A stretch of 64,000 bases of DNA, taken from positions 4,154,001 through 4,218,000 of the forward strand of contig NC_047096.1 in assembly GCF_902459505.1 (NCBI RefSeq), given 5' to 3'. Shown piece after piece: positions 21,801 through 27,800 of this stretch (positions are counted from its first letter, which is position 1; every line of letters begins with the position of its first letter). The stretch is from Geotrypetes seraphini (lineage: Eukaryota; Chordata; Amphibia; Gymnophiona; Dermophiidae). The position numbers and the translations under genes are program-made. Below the pieces are notes generated by a model. That model ran no database searches. It saw nothing but the letters and a program-made list of their open reading frames with translations, and was not told the origin of the DNA.

Positions 21801-24800
21801 ATGCATGAGAAATCTGCATACCTGTCACTTCCATTATATGCAAATCTGTCTCATGCATATTCATTAGGGATATCCTGAAAACCCGACTGGCTGCTGGTCC
21901 CCCAGGGCAGGGTTGGAAACCACTGGAATAATCCATAGTCTGTCATTGAGAAAGACATGGGGGAAGCCACTGCGTGCCCTGGATCGGTAGCATGGAATGT
22001 TGCTACTCTGGAGATTCCGGAATCTTGTTACTCTTTGGGGATTCTATTTAGAATCTTGCTAGTCCTTGGGTTATGGCCAGGTACCAGTGACCTGGATTGG
22101 CCACCGTGAGAACGGGCTACTGGGCTTGATGGACCATTGGTCTGACCCACTAAGGCTCTTCTTAGGTTCTTAAAGCTATGAAGCAAATTTTTTCTAAGAT
22201 TTGAACTAGTTTGATCTCATCTTGTATTGTAGCGTTTCTCAGACTGTTTGGCAATGGATCTCTTCCGCACTAAGAGTATGTGGTGCAGTGGTTAGAGCTA
22301 CAGCCTCGGCCCCCTGAAATTGTGGGTTCGAAACACTGAATCCCCATTGCCCCAGGTACATTAGATAGAGTGGGAACCCGCCATGCTCGAGTACCTGAAT
22401 CATTTGTAGAATATGTGGACTATAAATTATTAAAGAAAACAAAAGTACTGTAAGTGGCCTAGAACCTATTTAGACAATGTATGACGCATAGATTAGAACT
22501 CCTTACCTTCTGTAATTTTCACTTGGACAGTGGTAGTGTAGTCAGTGGTGCCATCACTGGTGCCGCACCAGTACCATCCCTCATCCTCTTTTTTCAGCTG
22601 GTTCATGAGGACAGTGAAAGTACCATTCTCCGGGCTGTCGTATATCATGATTCTCCCTTCAAAGGCATCCTTTATAAATCCGTTCGTGTCCATTAAGTCG
22701 GTGCAGCCATGTTCCCTCCACTTGCACCAGTGTTTTCTCTCATAGGTCACGTTTGGTGTGTAATGGCACTCTGCACTGATTGAGCCTCCCACAGCTGCGG
22801 TCAGAACTTTCTGCGTGTTGGCGATATCCGTCTCTAGTGGAGTACAAAACAGCGCATCATGCTTTCAAAGGACTGGAGCGCAGATACGGCTTCTGGGTCC
22901 CCAGAGCAGGAAAGGCAAACTGGAAATCACAATGTCACAATGGCAAAAGCAAGCAAAACTGTCCTGACGTAATGGTGTCAACGCATGGCATGAGTGTGAA
23001 GGACATTCCTATTATACCGAAGGCTTGTGAGTGCCTTGTGAAGTTCTAGTTCAGAGTTAGGATAGTTGCATAACAGCCTATGGAGCAGGTAGGACCAATG
23101 TCACAATGCACAGAACTGTAAAATAGAGAATGACATGGGGACAAATTTTTCCCCTTCCCTGAGGGAACTCATTTTCACGTCCCGGCGAGTTCTTTTCCTG
23201 TGCAAGCTCCGTCCTCATCTGCACAAGCCTCAGACCCTTTAAAATCCTAAGTAGCAACATTCTAGAGCTGAGATTGTGATGTCATAATGCCTCATTCCAC
23301 CAATGCCTGAGCTCCGTCCTCATCTGCACAAGCCTTAAACACATTAAAATCATAAGTTTTCAAGGCTTGTGCAGTTAAGGCAGAGCTTACAGGAATGGTG
23401 CAGAGACAGGGACAGGGACAGCGATAAAACTTGCAGGGATGGAATGTGGAAATTGAGTTCCTGCGGGGATGAGGACAAATCTGTCCCCATGTCATTCTCT
23501 ACTTGGAAACCACCTAATGTTTAAAGTACCCATGAGATCTTCAACTCATACAAACTCAGTCGACAGAAGATCAGCCTATGGGCACACCTATATGGTGTTT
23601 GAATAGCATGTAAGTGGCGTTGAAGTGCCCTCTCCATATTCATTGCATTGCACAAGGCAGTGCGTTTAGTAATTGGGAAGATTTTTATGCCGATGACGTT
23701 CACTTGATCCCTGTTTCTGCACTGCCCAATCTCTGCAGGATAGTGATGGGTCTCTGAGGCTTTGTCCTTCCAATCTTTGGCACTTGGCCTTGTGCCCGCT
23801 CAGAGATATGCGGTGAGTAATGGACTTCAATCGACGAGAGCGGGCAGTGGGGGGGGCGGGGCTAGGGTGGGATTAGGGCGTAATGGGACGGGGATGGATG
23901 GAACTGGGCAGGTCTAGTGATCCGGATTTTCCAAACCCTATACATGGGGTTTTGGATAAAGCTGTGTAACCAGTGGATATTCGGGGGGAATGGGATTTTT
24001 GAAGGGAGTCGGAATTAAGAAGAATGTGAAGGGTCTGACAGCAGTGATGGTGTGGAGGTGGGAGCAGTGCCTGAGAGGATGCCTGCACTTGAGTAGAGGA
24101 CGTCCACGGCTAGAAATGTACCTGTGTGCGTACCAAAGGAAGGGAATTGACCCAACTGGCTATTATGCTTCCTGGACAGATTCCTTTGAACACTGTCCTA
24201 ATACAGCCTTCTCTCTGTCTAAATCCTTTTTGTTTATTTTTATACATATCCAGGACAAGGTGGGGGATATCTTTTTGGTTTAATTCTTGATGAAATTGTT
24301 GGATGGGAGGGGAGGGATATTTTTCTTCCGCATTGTTATTGATGGAATTTAAGTGCTTATGTTGATTATTAATGTCTGTATAATTCCTGGCACTTTGTAT
24401 TAGTTTTGAAAATTAATGGTTTCAAGTTTTATTTTGTTTTAATGAGTCACTTATTTAAATTTACTAAGCGAGACACAATTTTAATAAAAAATATAGGCAT
24501 GTCGTTAAATATTCCATTTAAATTTTAAAATACTGGGTTAGACCGACGGACTTACAGACTAATTGGTACACATGATAAAAAAGGGCAGAACTACAATTCA
24601 ATTTAAAAAAAAGAAGAAAATGAATTAAAAAAAAATTTTGTTGCTTCCGTTTGAGAAGCTTTTCTCACAGGTAAAACTTTGTAAATATATACCTGGGACG
24701 CATCATCCCTTGGCAATGACTTAGCTGGTTCTTGACTCTCTGCTGAAGAGCTACCAAGTTACCCAGCTCCTGGAGGGAAACTTTTTGGCCATGCCAGTGG

Positions 24801-27800
24801 TTGAACTTACCTCACAATTCAGTGATATCACCCAGTGAAAGCAGCACTTCATGTCCCATAATGCAGCAGGACAGGGTTACAGAAATCTTCCTCCTGGAAC
24901 TGGGTAACTTGGCAGCTCTGACCCTTAAACCTCTCTGTCTGAGGTGTTTTCTTGCATTGTTTTCTCTTCATCCACGAAGCATTACTGCCGCCATCCCCAC
25001 AGACAGGCTCTGCACCCTCTCTGCTGCTTCTGGAGAAGCAAAATGTTGGGGGGAGGGGGGATAGGGAAATCATGGTAGGGCCTAGGCCCTAATAAATGTT
25101 CAAAGAGACCAATTTATGAGCATTAACTTTCAAAGGTAGGAGCATAGGCCTGAATTCGGTGGCACGTCAAAAGCACGTCAGACATTGGTACGCTGACATC
25201 TGCCTGCAGGACCAATGCATGCCGCCGGTTCCACCGCTTTCACGCCTTGCTATTAGCGTTTTGAGGGGGTGGGAGAACTCCTCCCACTACACTTAGAACT
25301 GCTCACACTCACGCTGTGGGGGGGGGGGGAACACCCCCCCAGTTCACTGAAAACTCCCGAACAGTGAGAGAACGGAAGTTTTCAGTGTACTGGGGGGTAC
25401 CCCCCCCCCCCCCGAATGCTACTGCTAAGACATGAAAGCGGCGGAACCGGTGGCATGCATTGGTCCTGCATTCAGATGTTGGTGCTCCAAAGTCCTGCGC
25501 GCTTTCGTCAGTGTACCCTGAATTCTCTAACTGGCGCCATTGTCAGTGGCAGCCTTAAAAGTGGCCGCCAATCGCATGTCAATCACGTGATGATGACGGT
25601 TAGAGAATCGCGGCTCCGGCAGAGGTAGGCACCAGAACTGTAGGCCAGGGGTTTCCAGGCTTACATTTCCGGTGCCTACTTTTGATGTCAATCGCGCCTC
25701 CATAGGCGTTTTACAGGGCCTATCGCCGCCTCTGACATTAGCCACGCCTGCAGTGGCCTCAGGCACCGTAAAACGCCTACTGAGGCACGGTTCTGGCACC
25801 GCCTTTTTAGGCTCCAGTAGGTACCTTGAAAATCAGTTTAAAATGTTGCTTAAATGGCGTTTTTCAATGAGCTTGGGCGCCATTTAAGCGAAACTAAAAC
25901 TTAGCTTTATATACCAGGTCATCAACCAGAGGAAGCTCGACTCAGTTAAGAATAATTAAAAGCAATGCTCAAATTGCAAGGAGATTAATTTTCAAAATAT
26001 TTAGCACATAAAAGTTTTTCATGATTTGCGGAAGAGTTAGAAAGGTTAAAGGGAGTTCATTCCATAATTGAGAAAATTTAAAAGCCAAAGAAAGGCTAAA
26101 GGTCTTGACTCCTTTAATTCATTTCCTAAAGAATCCAGGACGCAGATCCTATTTTACCATGTTACATTCAGATACAAAAGGCAATAAATATTACCTGCAT
26201 GTCCTCACCAGGGCATTATATCCTGAAAAGCTTTAGATCAGGAGTACAAGGACCAGCCCTCAAGGGCCACAAACAGGCCAGCTTTTCAGAATACACTTCT
26301 CCTTCCGTATTCGCTGATAGGGGATTAACAGAACCGCAAATACAGAAAAACCGTGAATAACTTTTTCATATGTTATTCGATGTTTTCTATTAAAAACCAT
26401 CGTGAATATGGTGAAATCGCGTGGGAGACCTGGCCTGTTCCTGAAGGAGAGGCAAAACACGGTGAAGAAAGTGCTGGGAATCAGCTAATTTCTCTGTAAA
26501 ATCTTGGAATCAGCGATTTCTCAATGCAAGCTGATATAATTTGGGGGGGAGGAGCCAGCAAGCTAAAAACCGTGAATAATCGAAACTGCGAAATCGAGAA
26601 TACGGAGGGAGAAGTATATGAATAGAGATTCATATATAGAGGTCTCTCATGCCTATTCATTAGGAATAACTTGAAAACCTGACCTATCTAGGGTTTTCAT
26701 ATGGCTCCAGAAAAAGGAAGACAGATTGACAGATTGTGTTCAATGGAAGTAAAACCTGGATGTCTTAATCCGTCCTCCTTTTTCTGGAGCCATATGGTAA
26801 CCCTATCAAGGACTGAATTAGAGAATGACACAGAGACAAATTTTTCCCCCGTCCCTGCGGGAACTCATTTTCCCATCCCGACACGTTTTTTTTCCTGTCC
26901 CATTCCTGCAAGCTCCGTCCTCATTTGCACAAGCCTCAAACACTTTAAAATCATAAGTTTAGGCAGAGCTTACAGGAATGGGGCGGGAACAGGGGCAGCG
27001 ACAAAACTCATGGGGACGGGATGGGGAAATTGAGTTCCTGTGGGGACATGGAAAAATTTGTCCCCGTGTCATTCTCTAGACTGAACATGTGCTCTCCTGC
27101 TTTAGATGGAGTAGGAGGGATTCAAGCCTCTGGTTGGGTCACTGATTCCCCACCATCTTGCTCTTACCTTCAGAAATCCGTAGGTCAATCACTTTGGATT
27201 CTCCAGGTGCTCCATAATTGCCAATTCCACACGAATAGTACCCAGCATCCTCTTTCCTCAAGTGAATCAGCCTGATTTTAAATGTTGCTGGGTTTAGATC
27301 ATTGTGGAGCATAGTTCTTCCCTTGTAAGCTTCACCAACCGCACCATAGCTGTCTATTACTGTCATACAGTTGTGTAGACCAATTTTGCACAAGTACTTT
27401 CTTGAAGATGAAAATTGCCCGTCAAATTTGCAGGTAATTAGCACGCTTGACTTCAGCTGTCCAAAGATAAGGTCAGCGTCCTCAGGCACGGTTGAATCTA
27501 TTGGAAAATGATATCATTTAACAATAATGTCAGGTCTAGGGTTGCCATATGGCTCTAGAAAAAGGAGGATGGATTAAGACATCTGGGTTTTACTTCCATT
27601 GCTTTCAATGAAAGTGAGGAGGACAGACTGAGACATCTGGCTATACGTCTAGTGAAAGCAATGGAAGTAAAATCCGGACGTCGTAGACGTAATCCATCCT
27701 CCTGTATCTGGAGCCATATGGCAACCCTACAAAGCAAATTATGTTTGGGCGTTTATAGGTTATAAGCAAAGCTCCAATTCTTAAAACACAGAGGAACAGT

